Assembly (NCBI GenBank): GCA_905221605.1
Contig: CAJNDS010002779.1
Location: forward strand, 153,177 to 210,676
Origin: Symbiodinium natans
Lineage: Eukaryota > Sar > Dinophyceae > Suessiales > Symbiodiniaceae
Length of the DNA: 57,500 nucleotides
Direction of reading: 5' to 3'
Below, in pieces: positions 9,081-20,566 of this stretch. The notes below the pieces were generated by a model, which did not search any database, was not told the DNA's origin, and was given only the letters and a program-made list of their open reading frames with translations. A program made the position numbers and the translations under genes. Within the stretch, counting starts at the first letter, position 1; every line of letters starts with the position of its first letter.

Positions 9081-10266
9081 GGTGGGCTTGGGTGGGGTTG
9101 GGGGTTTTGGGTTTAAGGCTTGCCGCAGAGTTGCGTGCAGGCTGAAGTTTTTTTTCATCGAGGAGTTTCACCGAGTGCGTCGTGCTCTGCGATTGGCTGC
9201 TAGGTTAAGGCCTGATTGTAGATGGCCACCTTGCTCCTGCTCGGCTAGCTCAACCCCCCCCCCCCGCCGGCACATGGAGTAATGGAAGCTAAGAAACGTC
9301 CGTTTCCTTATACAGTGTTTCCACTGCAGTTTTGTTTGAGAAGAGGAAAAGGAAAGAAGAGGCCGAGCGCACGGCACGAAGTCAGTCAGGGGATGGTTGT
9401 GGGGAGTTCTTTAGCGACATTTTTGGAGCTTTAATGGGCACCGAGGGGTCCGCGGACGGGGCACGATTTTGGGACGGGCGCCGTCATGGGGGTTTCTTGA
9501 ACTTTTTTTGGAGTTTTTTGGCTGCGAAAACTCGAAATGTTTTCCCTGCTCGCTGCAGAGATTGGGCGTGGAGACGCGCTAGCGGCTGGCATGCAGGCGG
9601 CTAGCGTGTCGCGTTCTCACCTTCTTCAACGCAAGCAGGGCGGCCACTTCAGCTTCTGTTGTCCTGCTTGCATCTTCTGGCACTTTTCTCGAAGTTTGCC
9701 CAGGCTTTTCAAGCACATGTTGATGCGCTGCCTGACTCTGACAGAAAGACCTTGAAAATGCTTTTCATCGCACTGACGCAACTCTCGACCGAAATCAAAG
9801 TCCTGCGTGATCTTCGCTGGCAGCATGGGCACATGGCAAGGCAGCCGATGAAAGCCCACCGGCGTAGCTGGAGTGCCCAGTCCGCGCTGGAGGAACGTTC
9901 TTGGATCATGAAGACCGCTGGCAAGTGTCTCCATTTCTGGACAAACCTGCAAGTGCACGCCAGGGCGCCGAAGACCAAAGAAAGGCCCCTTGCAAAATAG
10001 ATATTGCAGTACGTTGCTCGAGGCGATTCTTGCTTGTGCGCAACTGCGCTAGAAGCATGAACTCAACTGGCGCACGTCTGTTCAGAACAGCTGTGAACAT
10101 GTTTGTTCGAGTACGTAAACAAGCGGAGATGCCTGGCTTTCATTCAGGTTGAGGTCTTCGGTCGGGATAGTGTCTTCGGTCGGGATAGTTACCACCAGCG
10201 GAGGGAAATTGCTCCGTTAGCAGACACCAAAGGGCACACACGGTCCAGCACCGACTCCTTGCGCTT
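9081..10266 (+). other. Unique-sequence island with unassigned ORFs
   Basis: About 1.2 kb free of telomeric repeats. The best frame is 9659-10000 (113 codons, plus), which includes a helix-like stretch around DSDRKTLKMLFIALTQLSTE; the family is not recognised. Other overlapping frames on both strands are similar in length, so coding status is uncertain. A short motif (GTCTTCGGTCGGGATAGT) is tandemly duplicated near 10153-10189. Confidence 0.3.
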
Positions 10267-11267
<1,001 letters not shown>

Positions 11268-11370
11268 CTAGGATGGCCCTTAAACCCCTCTGAAAAAATC
11301 CTCCTGAAGATGGTCCTCTTCAACACAATATAAAGGGAAAATACAAAACGTCCCAAGAGTCTACCTAGTA
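11268..11370. mobile_element. Family TIR-3 element
   Basis: About 103 bp running from CTAGGATGGCCC to TCTACCTAGTA. It shares AAACCCCTCTGAAAAA, GGGAAAATA and TCCCAAG blocks with 14544-14648 and with the two halves of intron 2 at 4617-4790. Confidence 0.75.
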
Positions 11371-13509
11371 ATCCTACACTGCCCCTGCACCCCCCCCCCC
11401 TTGGAAGCAAGAAAAGCCTTCTGTTTAATGTGCGCTTGGGTTGTATACAAACAACAATAAACACCGATTTTTGAGGAAACTAGAGACTACTTGAAAGCTC
11501 TTTGACTGAGTACGTCTACTTAGCACCCCCAAGAAACCCCATTATAATCCCAATATAACCCACCCTTACTAACCCTAAATCCTAAACCCTAAACCCTAAA
11601 CCCTAAACCCTAAACCCTAAACCCTAAACCCTAAACCCTAAACAACCCTAAACCCCAAGACCCAACACCAAACTCTAAACTTACTAAGTCAAAAGGTCTC
11701 CCAGGTAGGGGCGCCGGGGGTTTAACCAAAAATGCACCCCAAGCTCCGCCAGCCGTTTAGGGTTTAGGGGTTTGGGTCATTAGGGTTTAGGGTTTAGGGT
11801 TTAGGGTTTAGGGTTTAGGGTTTAGGGTTTACCTAACGAACGCGTTTAAACCTTTCAACTATGCTCCAGCGGGGTCGGCGGCTTGAGCCGGAGGCTCTTA
11901 AATTTAGGGTTTAGGGTTTAGGGTTTAGGGTTTAGGGTTTAGGGTTTAGGGTTTAGGGTTTGGGTCATTAGGGTTTAGGGCACGTTTGCCTCTTCTTGTC
12001 TGCATTGACCAGCCTGCCCGTGCCGCAGACGGGTTTTGGCGCTTCAGGGGGCTTCGGGTGTGTAGGGTCCAGGGTTTGGGGTTCAGGGTCTGGGGTTTGG
12101 GGTTTTAGGTTTAGGGTTCATACGGCTTAGGGTCTGTTCTTGTAGGACGTTTAGCGCTTAGGGATTAGGGCGTTACAACTGAGGGTTTAGGCTTTAGGGT
12201 CTCTTGGGGCTTTGAAGGCTTTAGCAAGAAAGGATGTTGCTTTAGGATATACGGAGGGCTGAGGGCTAAGAACGATGGGGTGACTCAGCATTTGTGGGCT
12301 TAGGGTTTTGTGCTTAAGGTTTAGGAATTCGGGCTTAGGGCTTAGGGAAGGGGTCGAATTGCATTCTTTTACCCTGCAGCTCCTCAGTAAATGTGACTCC
12401 GGACCTGTGGATATCCTGAACCCTAAACCCTAAGCTCTAAAGCCCTAAACCCTTAACCCTAAACCCTAAACCCCTATCCATCCCCTTCCGCCCTAAGCTC
12501 TCAACCCCCTCCTCTTCGCGCAAGATGCCCCCCCAGTAACCTGGGAGACTGTGTTTCTTTTCACCCTAAACCCTAAACCCTAAACCCTAAACCCTGAACC
12601 CTGAACCCTAAACCCTAAACCCTAAGCTTTCAACCCTGATCCGCAAGCCCCAAACCCTCACTTGGCCTCCCCCCTCGGAAGTACGAGCCGCTGTGGCTGT
12701 GGCCAAGATGCCGCGGCAAATCCTGCGATCCGTTGTTCGGGTTTAGGGTTTAGGGTTTAGGGTTTAGGGTTTAGGGTTTAGGGTTTAGGGTTTAGGGTTT
12801 AGGGTTTAGGGTTTAGGGTTTCGGGGTTTCGGGGTTTCGGGGTTTAGGGTTTAGGGGTCAGCTTAGATTAGGGTTGTAGATGTTTGGGGGTTGAGGTCTT
12901 GGGGCGAACCTTGGAAGGCTTCAAAAAAGAGGATGTTCATTGATTCATAATACTTGCGAACCCTGCCCAAACCTCTGAGGCCTTCAATCCTAAACCCTCA
13001 AACCCTGAACTCTAGCCCCGCGAATCCCTTTAAAAACCCACCTAAACCCCAAACTCTACACCCTTGAAGCCCTCTCCAAACCCTAGACCCTAAACACTAA
13101 CAATGAACCAACACAAAGAACTAAACTCTTAACCTTGAACCCCTCAAGCCCCCAAAAAAACACCAAGACCTAGGCCTTGAACCCGAAAGCGACGGAGGCT
13201 CACCTTATAAACCCTAAACCCTAAACCCTAAACCCTAAACCCTAAACCCTAAACCCTAAACCCTAAACCCTAAACCCTAAACCCTAAACCCTAAACCCTA
13301 AACCCAAACACCAAACCTCGTGGGCTCCTTAAGCTTCCGCACATCAGCCTCGGTCGCGCGCCGCTCCTTCCGAGATGCAGGCTTAGGGTTTAGGGTTTAA
13401 AGGGTTAAAGGGTTAAAGGGTTAAAGGGTTTAGGGTTTAGGGTTCAGGGTTCAGGGTTCAGGGTTCAGGGATAGGGTTTAGGGTTCAGGGTTCAGGGTTT
13501 AGGGTTTAG
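11371..13509. repeat. Alternating CCCTAAA and TTTAGGG arrays
   Basis: Clean arrays lie at 11575-11645 (minus type), 11777-11830, 11905-11960 and 12740-12850 (plus type), 13207-13305 (minus type) and 13385-13507 (plus type, with AAAGGGTT and TTCAGGG sub-blocks). GC-rich islands of 40-100 bp separate them. No gene is identified in the islands. Confidence 0.9.
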
Positions 13510-13737
13510 CATCCCAAGTCCAAGCAATCACCAGTCGAGCAGAGGGCCAAGTGATGCCCGGCAACACGCCGCAGCTGCACCTGGAGATGTACAGAGGTCC
13601 CATTCGCGATCTGGCTTTGTCTCTACTAAGCTCCTACAGTCTGCCTCCCCAAGATCGAAGTTCTCCGCATCGGAGTCGGAAAGATTTGGGGCCGTAATGG
13701 CAGCAAGGGACGCAAGGTGTGAGACAGCGTGGTCTTA
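13510..13737 (+). other. Open plus-strand island, possible RCC1-like exon
   Basis: About 75 codons run without a stop from the end of a TTTAGGG array to a TAA at about 13735, with no good ATG. The C-terminal part reads SESERFGAVMAARDARCETAW, faintly like the F-A-A-V-x-x-x-D-G-x-x-x-T-W core of RCC1 repeats. It may be a diverged exon or chance. Confidence 0.2.
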
Positions 13738-14543
13738 AAGGAGCGCAGGCTGTTGGGTTTTGGGAGTCGTGTTTCGTTTTAAGGGTTTAGGGTTTAGGGT
13801 TTAGGGCTTAGGGCTTAGGGCTTAGGGCTTAGGGCTTAGGGCTTAGGGTTTAGGGTTAAGTCTGTGCTTTTACTACGCAGGGTAGGGCTTAGGGATGTCT
13901 AGGGCTCCGGGTCTGAATATTGGGGATTTAGAGTTCGAGGATGCTCGCAGGCCTCTGCAGCTGGAGGGTGGTTTAGGGTTTAGGGTTAAAGGGTGCAATT
14001 TGAGCTTCAGGCCTTTGCAAACAATTTCGTCTTCATCGTCTTCGCAACTTCGTCTTCACAACCCCTCCCCCGAAAAGCGGGGCCCAGTTTGATACAAATA
14101 TCAACAAAAACATGAATATTGATATGCACACATACTGCTTTTAAAGTCTCTTGACACTAGAAACCCTAAGCCCTAAACCCCAAGCCCTAAACCCTAAACC
14201 CTAAACCCTAAACCCTAAACCCTAAACCCTAAACCCTAAACCCTAAACCCTAAACCCTAAACCCTAAACCCTAAACCCTAAGCACAGCATCCTAAACCGC
14301 AACTTCAGCTCCGCAACAAGCCGCACAAACAACCCCCCAGCTCCTTCCGTGCGGATGGGGTGGAGATAGACCCCTGCCCCGCGAATGGCTTGGGATCTAG
14401 GGTTTAGGGTTTAGGGTCTAGGACTTTCGGGTTTAGGGTTGAGTTTTGGGGTTTCGGGTTTGGTTCCGAGTCTAGAGTTTTATAGGCGTCATGGGGTCTT
14501 TTGCTCTGGGGCGAGGGGGCTTCGGGGTTCAGAGGGTTAGGGA
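13738..14543. repeat. Telomeric arrays
   Basis: TTTAGGG turns into GGGCTTA at 13780-13855, and about 17 CCCTAAA units lie at 14160-14282. Unique sequence between them has no recognised gene. Confidence 0.85.
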
Positions 14544-14648
14544 CTAGGATGGCCCATATATAAAACCCCTCTGAAAAAGATTCCTGACTATGATCCTCTT
14601 AAACCCAATAAGGGAAAATATAACATATCCCAAGGGCCTACCTACTAG
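14544..14648. mobile_element. Family TIR-3 element
   Basis: About 105 bp from CTAGGATGGCCCAT to GGCCTACCTACTAG, with imperfect inverted termini. It is the least-disrupted copy and the reference for recognising the split copy in intron 2 of the RCC1-type paralogue. Confidence 0.8.
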
Positions 14649-15470
14649 AGCCCTGTGGTGTTTTTTCGGTTTCGTGCTCTAGGGTTGCAGGGTTCTAGCG
14701 GAGAAGCTCGATGTTCGGATGCAAGGGTTGGCTCGCTCTTCACCAGGCTGCCCTCCCTCAACCCTAATTAAACCCCAAACCCTAATCCCTAATCCCTAAA
14801 CCCTAAACCCCTAACCCTAAGCCCTAAACCCCAAACCCTAAACCCTAAACCCCAAACCCTAAACCCTACCCAATACCGTGAACGCTGAACTTCCGGAAGC
14901 CAAGTTTAGGACGTTGAGTGACCAAATCTCTCTCAAGGGCTGGCTTGCTTTAAGGTCTCAGGGCTTAGCTCGAGATGACAGAGCTTAAGGGGGTTTAGGG
15001 TTTAGGGTTGAGGGTTGAGGGTTTAGGGTTTAGGGTTTAGGGTCTAGGGTTTAGGGTTTAGGGCTTAGGGTTTAGGGTTTAGGGTTTAGGGTTTAGGGTT
15101 TAGGGTTTAGGGTTTAGGGTTTAAGGACCCAAGACCCCAAAACCCAGCAAGCTGCGAAGGTTGGCCTGGTCCCAGCTGTGCCGCCGCACAACCTGGACAG
15201 CTCAACTCTTCGACCGCCAAGCCCTACAAACCCCACACCATGGGGTAGTTAACCCTAAACCCTAAACCCTAAACCCTAAACCCTAAACCCTAAACCCTAA
15301 ACCCTACATAAACCCCAAAGGTTTGGGGTTTAGGGTTATTGAATATTCTTGAGGGTTGAAGGTTCAGGGTTTAAGGTACCCTAAACCTATCCCCCTTCTA
15401 TACCCTATGATCCCCCAAGGGCACAGTGTTCAGAACCCTTGTAATGCTGCACCCTGTTTAGTGTGCAGCC
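14649..15470. repeat. Telomeric arrays, both orientations
   Basis: CCCTAAA variants at 14758-14870, TTTAGGG at 14995-15123 and CCCTAAA at 15250-15306. A fragment with TATACCCTATGATC near 15395-15445 resembles the middle of family TIR-2. No gene. Confidence 0.85.
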
Positions 15471-15840
15471 CCCCCCCCCCGCTCCCCCCTCCCCGCTCCC
15501 CCCTCCCCCCCCCCTGAACAGTCCCTCTTTAAACGGGCCCGGGGTTTTATGTTATTTTCATAAGGGTGAGTTTATTTGTTTATTTATTTATATTATATAT
15601 ATATATAAACTTAGGGATGAGCTTATCTGATTTTAAAGGGATCCATATGAATTTAAAAGGGATGAGTTTATGTGAATTCAAAAGGGATCCATATGAATTT
15701 AAAAGGGATGAGGTTATCTATGAATTCAAAAGGGATCCATATGAATTTTAAAAAGGGATGAGTTTATATGAATTTAAAGGGATCCATCTGAATATCAAAG
15801 GGATGAGTTTATATGAATGTAAAAGGGATCCATATCATTT
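15471..15840. repeat. Poly-C tract and AT-rich tandem repeat
   Basis: C-rich runs occupy 15471-15514. From about 15612 to 15836 a unit of about 40-45 bp containing AAAGGGATGAGTTTATATG and AAAGGGATCCATATGAATTT is repeated about five times with small length changes. It gives an EFKRDPYEFKRD-type frame that is a repeat by-product. Confidence 0.85.
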
Positions 15841-16830
15841 TTTTGAAATCCAGGCCCCGCGGCCAGGACATTAAAGCGGGTCCCGAAACAGTGCCTTTTA
15901 TTCGAGGTTGGGCTGGCTCCTGGACCACCCCTTTGCCGGATTGATCAAGACAGTTTTTTTATATAGTTTTTAAAAGGGAATTCTTGGTTTCGGCTTTGTT
16001 GGGAATCCCAGTTTTGTTGGGGTCTTGGAAAAGAGGCCTGCCTTTAAGATTCAAAAGCCCGGCCTTTTAGGTTTAAAGCTTGCTTCAAAACAAGCCCTAA
16101 ATCCTTTAAAACAAGCCCCAAATCCTTTAAAAAAAGGACGGGTTTCGGGAACCATTTGACTTTGAAGAGGGATTCCCAAACGGTCAGGATGCCCTGAATA
16201 CTTCAGCCAAATTGACTTTATAGAGGAGGCCCAAATTAAACCAGGTGCAACATTATAGCAGGTAAGAGAGAATATTGAGGGACCGTGTAACTACCTTAGA
16301 CCATAAGCGCCACACAACCCTAAGTAAGCCTACAAGCCCCAAAACCACATAGGCCCAATAAGCTCTATAAACCCTGCACGCCCTGTAAGCCCAGTGCATT
16401 CTGTTTTGGGGGGTGGGGTTGAGGGTTTTGGGCTCGTAGGGGCCCTGGGTTTGGGGTTTTGTGTGGCTAGGGGTGTCGCATTTCAGAAGCCCCTAAACCC
16501 TAAACCCTAAACCCTAAACCCTAATCCCTAAACCCTAAACCCTAAACCTGAACTCTTCGTCGTCGCGGAGCCACAAGCACATAGAGGAGATGCTCCAGAC
16601 TTGATAGCCGTACAGCATCTGCGACCCCTAAGCTCTAAATCCTTATGATCCACTGAAACCTAAACTCTGGACTCTGTTACACCCCTATAAACCCTCTTAA
16701 ACTGCTCCAACACTCCGAGGAAGTCAGCGCTCACGGCTGCCACCGAGACAAAACGATGCGCAAGCTCGGCGAGCCCTGGTTCTACAGACGTTCAGGCCGA
16801 ACCTTTGGTAGAAGCCGTGGACCAGAAACG
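15841..16830. other. Unique sequence with sparse telomeric remnants
   Basis: Contains a two-copy direct repeat near 16090-16135 (AAACAAGCCC...AATCCTTTAAA), a CCCTAAA tract at 16493-16550 and a partial TIR-2 end (GTGTAACTACC) near 16290. No gene is supported. Confidence 0.6.
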
Positions 16831-17013
16831 CTAGGACCTCTTCTGCCTCTTTGCAGCACGCTCCCTCTGACGCACAGCTACATCCTCAGCTGCACGTAAA
16901 GCGCGATCCCGGATGTCCATGGCCTCGTCCGCCAGCTGCAGCAGAAGGACCAAAGCCACGGGCTTGTCTTCCGGCGCCGTGGCATCGAGACGAAGAGAGC
17001 GTAGTTCAAGCAT
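16831..17013 (-). CDS. Hypothetical short ORF or terminal exon
   Basis: Sixty codons plus a stop from an ATG at 17013, reading MLELRSLRLDATAPEDK at the start and RQRERAAKRQKRS at the end. The middle is leucine-, alanine- and acid-rich and could form an amphipathic helix (QLADEAMDIRDRALRAAEDV), and third codon positions are GC-rich as in the RCC1 and retrotransposon genes here. The family is not recognised. It could be the last exon of a longer gene, since the island around it is unique sequence. Antisense frames are also open. Confidence 0.3.
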   Translation of the reverse strand: MLELRSLRLDATAPEDKPVALVLLLQLADEAMDIRDRALRAAEDVAVRQRERAAKRQKRS

Positions 17014-18045
17014 TTTTGTGCCCGGCCGGGGGCATGTGCGTATACACCAGTGGCTGCCCCCCCAAAAAAAAGACAAACAAACAAACCCCAGACCCCCAAG
17101 TCTAAACCCCCTTCATGGTGGCAAGGGTCTAAGCTGAACTGGAACTTGAACTAGACCCGGCAACAACAACATATCCGTTTTGTACCACCCGAACACTCAT
17201 TGATGTGTCAAGCGCCCATTTGGGGAGTACGAGCTGCACCGCACCTGCACATGGTCCAGGTCCGGAGCGGCCTCAAGGACAAGGAGGGTTTAGGGTTTAG
17301 GGTTTAGGGTTTAGAGTTTAGGGTTTAGGGTTTAGGGTTTAGGGTTTAGGGTGCAGAGGGTTTAGGGTGCAGAGGGTTTAGGGTTTAGGGTGCAGAGGGT
17401 TTAGGGTGCAGAGGGTTTAGGGTTTAGGGTGCAGAGGGTTTAGGGTTTAGGGATTACGGATTAGGGTTTAGGGTTTAGGGTTCAGAGGCTGCCTAAACCC
17501 CGACCACTGAACTCCAAGCCCTAAACTCAGTAAACTGGCCCGCGATTGGATTGGGGGTCTGTAGCCATAGTTTGGAGTCGACCCTGGAAAAAAGTATATA
17601 CTGTTTAGGTCAAAGTTTCTATAATAGGAACCCAGAACTAACAAAGGTATTTAAGTATAGTACTCCAATACTCAGGTAGGGTCTGAGGCTTCAGGACAGG
17701 GAAGTCGACTGAAGGCTTGACAGGATGTAGGCCGTTTCTTGCTGTGGCAGGGTGTAGGACGCCCCAGGCAGACTTTGGCTGATGTGTCTGCAGAAGCACA
17801 ATTGCGACGAAGATGTTGAACAAGTCCGTATACGTAATATATATATATATATATATGCATATATATATATATGTATGTGTATGTATATATATATATGTGA
17901 CTGTGTAGCAGCGCTGAGACGGGTAAACTTAATTAACGAACATTCGCTCGGTCTGTTTTCTTTGCACCTTGCTCCGCAGCGACTACGGCAAGGTAGTGGC
18001 CGAGAAACAAGAAAGACTTTCTCAACCCTGACCCCGAAAACTTGC
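17014..18045. repeat. Telomeric array with a TTTAGGGTGCAGAGGG block; AT microsatellite
   Basis: TTTAGGG at 17287-17350 passes into a higher-order unit TTTAGGGTGCAGAGGG (about 17340-17445). An (AT)n/(GTAT)n run lies at 17838-17897. Other sequence is unique and no gene is recognised. Confidence 0.85.
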
Positions 18046-18141
18046 GATGTTCCCCATAATACTAACAGTCCTTAATAGGTATGATAATGGGGGGGGGGGG
18101 GGGCGTACTATAATCCCTATCAAAACTGTAGGTAACATCCC
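18046..18141. mobile_element. Family TIR-5 palindromic element with G-run
   Basis: The left arm GATGTTCCCCATAATACTAA and right arm ending GTAGGTAACATCCC are inverted copies, as in the related element at 52433-52526. A run of G (about 18089-18103) lies at the centre. Confidence 0.65.
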
Positions 18142-18227
18142 AACCCTAAACCCTCAACCCTGCAACCCTACACCCTCATCTCGAAAGCCTAAACCCTGAA
18201 AAAAAGAAAAACTTAACCTAAAATTTG

Positions 18228-18319
<92 letters not shown>
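18228..18319 (+). repeat. Poly-A tract (92 A)
   Basis: An uninterrupted run of 92 A. No retroposed gene is visible immediately 5' of it; the preceding sequence is CCCTAAA-derived. Confidence 0.9.
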
Positions 18320-18324
<5 letters not shown>

Positions 18325-19035
18325 GGGACAGCGGCCACTACAGCGCTCTCAGCCCTGTTGCACCCCAAGAGCTTCTTAAACCCTAAACCCTAAACCCCAA
18401 ACCCTAAACCCTAAACCCCAAACCCCAAACCCTAAACCCTAAACCCTAAACCCCAAACCCTAAACCCTAAAAAAACCGAGCACACCCTGAGTGGTGTGAA
18501 GGGTTTCGGGTTTTCGGTCTGGTGTGTTAGGGATTGGTGTTGTTAGAGTTTAGGGTTTAGCCTTTAGGGAGTTTGGGGCTTGGGGTGCAGGGTTCAGGGT
18601 TTAGGGTTTAGGGCTAGGGTTTAGGGTGTAAGGTTTAGGGTTTAGGGTCGAGGGCTTGGTGCTTGGGATGAATCCCCTCCCCTAAGAATAACCCCCGCCC
18701 TCCCCTCATATTAAATACTCCCAGTATAGTTCTATTGCAGTATGTGGAGGAGTGTTTAATATTGGGGGGGTTGGGGGGTTTAATATTGGGGAGGAGGGGA
18801 TTAGCGTCTTTAGGGTTGTTAAGCGTGCCACAGCTCCCAAGTCAGGCGCCTAAGCAAGCCCAAGAAAGCCCGGAAACCCTCAATCCTCAACCCTAAGCCC
18901 GAGAACCCCTTCGGATCGAAGACCCAAACTCGCCCTAAACCCTAAACCCTAAACCCTAAACCCTAAACCCTTAACCCTAAACCCTAAACCCCAAACCTTA
19001 AGCTCCAACCGCGAAACCCTAAACCCATCCCGATT

Positions 19036-19036
<1 letters not shown>
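18320..19036. repeat. CCCTAAA/CCCCAAA arrays and a small palindrome
   Basis: CCCTAAA and CCCCAAA units at 18365-18472, TTTAGGG variants at 18545-18650 and CCCTAAA at 18930-19000. Around 18700-18800 a palindromic sequence (ATATTAAATACTCC / GAGTGTTTAATAT) is followed by a direct copy of TTTAATATTGGGG. Confidence 0.8.

Positions 19037-19076
<40 letters not shown>
19037..19076 (+). repeat. Poly-C tract (40 C)
   Basis: Uninterrupted run of 40 C between telomeric arrays; the true length may be uncertain for sequencing reasons. Confidence 0.9.
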
Positions 19077-20292
19077 ATGAGCCCCAGCGAAGCCTGAGCT
19101 GCGGAGAGCCTGATGGGTGAGGGGTGAGGGTTTAGGGTTTAGGGTTTAGGGTTTAGGGTTTAGGGTTTAGGGTTTAGGGTTTAGGGTTTAGGGTTTAGGG
19201 TTTAGGGTTTAGGGTTTAGGGTTTAGGGTTTAGGGTTTAGGGTTATCTAGTTTTGGGGCTTAGGGCTGCGAAGGTTTAGGGGATGAGGCAATGAGGCTTA
19301 GGGCTTAAAGGTTCAGGGTTTGAGGCGTTGGGGCTTAGGGCTAGAGAGGGTTTAGGGCTCTGGGGCTTTAAGGATAGGGTTTAAGGCTTTGGGGGCTTAG
19401 GGCTTGAAGGTTTGGGGTTTGAGGCGTTGGGGCTTTTAGGGTTTAAGGCTTTGGGGCTTCGGGCTTTAAGGTTTAGGTTTTAAGGCTTGGGTGGCTGAGG
19501 GCTTGAAGGTTTAGGGTTTGAGGCGTTGGGGCTTAGGGCTTTAAGGTTTAGGTTTTAAGGCTTTGGGGCTTAGGGCTTTGAGGCTTAGGTTTTGAAGATT
19601 TAGTTGAAGATTTAGGGTTTGAGGCGTCTGAGCTTCGGTCTCGAGGGTTTAGGGCTATAAGGATAGGGTTTAAGGCTTTGGGGGCTTTGGGTTTAAGGCC
19701 TTGCGGCTTGGGGGCTGTAAGGGTTAGGGTTTAGGGCTTTGGAGGTTGAAAGCGGCAACGGCCCTGAGACAATCACTTCGGGGCTTTCAATCTCGGGCCG
19801 TTGGCCTGGTCAACCACCTCATGCCTTGAACCCCAAACCCGAAACCATAAACCTTAGACCCTAAACCCCAAAACCAAAAACCCTAACCCCCCCTAAACCC
19901 TAAAGCTAAACCCTAAACCCTAAACCCTAAACCCTAAACCCTAAACCCCAAACCCCAAACCCCAAAACCCTGACCCCAAGCCCGTAACGCTGAACCCGAA
20001 GACTCAACGCCTCTGCTTCTGGCTATCCCTGAAAAGTCCGCCGCTGTCCTTCCCTGGACCCTAAACCCTAAACCCTAAACCCTAAACCCTAAACCCTGAA
20101 CCCTGAACCCTGAACCCTGAACCCTACACCCTAAACCCTGACCCAAGAGAGTAACCTAGGAATCAGCACCAGGTGGTGCCCAGCTACCTCACTTGGCCTA
20201 TTTGTGCTTCCGCTCTCCTGGCTCCCCTAAACCCGAAGCCCGAAACCCTAAACCCTATACCCCTAAACCCTAAACCCTAAAAACCCTCAACC
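19077..20292. repeat. Pure TTTAGGG array followed by strongly decayed repeats
   Basis: About 17 TTTAGGG units at 19126-19245. From 19246 to about 19745 every few bases still resemble GGGCTT/TTTAAGG, which looks like an old array that has accumulated mutations. CCCTAAA/CCCCAAA at 19900-19965 and CCCTAAA/CCCTGAA at 20060-20130. Confidence 0.85.
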
Positions 20293-20566
20293 CCTGCACC
20301 CGAAACCCTAATGGAGTGTTTGCAAGGTACCCTTCAGCTCAGCAATAACCCTAAACCCTAAACCCTAAACCCCTAAACCCCTAAACCCTAAACCCTGCAC
20401 CCGAAACCCTAATTGGACTGTTTGCATGGTACCCTTCAGCTCAGCAATCTCCACATCCTTCTTCTGAAGCCTCTCAGTGGCTTCCTCGAGGTTCTGACTC
20501 AGCACCCCTGTTCTGTCGATCCAGATCCTTCTCCTTTTGTAGCTCAGGCTTCAGCTCCGTCTTTAG
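20293..20566 (-). pseudogene. Coiled-coil exon remnant with duplicated tail
   Basis: On the minus strand this island reads ELKPELQKEKDLDRQNR in one frame, then, after a one-base shift or short intron, SQNLEEATERLQKKDVEIAE and LKGTMQTVQ in another. The heptad-like leucine and charged pattern is typical of a long coiled coil, so this is probably one exon (or a frameshifted pair) of a coiled-coil protein; the protein family cannot be named. The end of the exon is duplicated: 20293-20345 and 20393-20448 are direct copies of about 55 bp, separated by CCCTAAA repeats, and the second copy still encodes AELKGTLQT. The island is bounded on both sides by telomeric arrays. Confidence 0.5.

Noticed and set aside
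17553-17575. Dinoflagellate spliced-leader RNA gene (GTAGCCAT motif)
   Set aside because: Only GTAGCCAT matches; the rest of the spliced-leader sequence and its downstream donor are absent.
18140-18319. Processed retrogene ending in the poly-A tract
   Set aside because: The sequence before the A-run is CCCTAAA-derived with no coding remnant.
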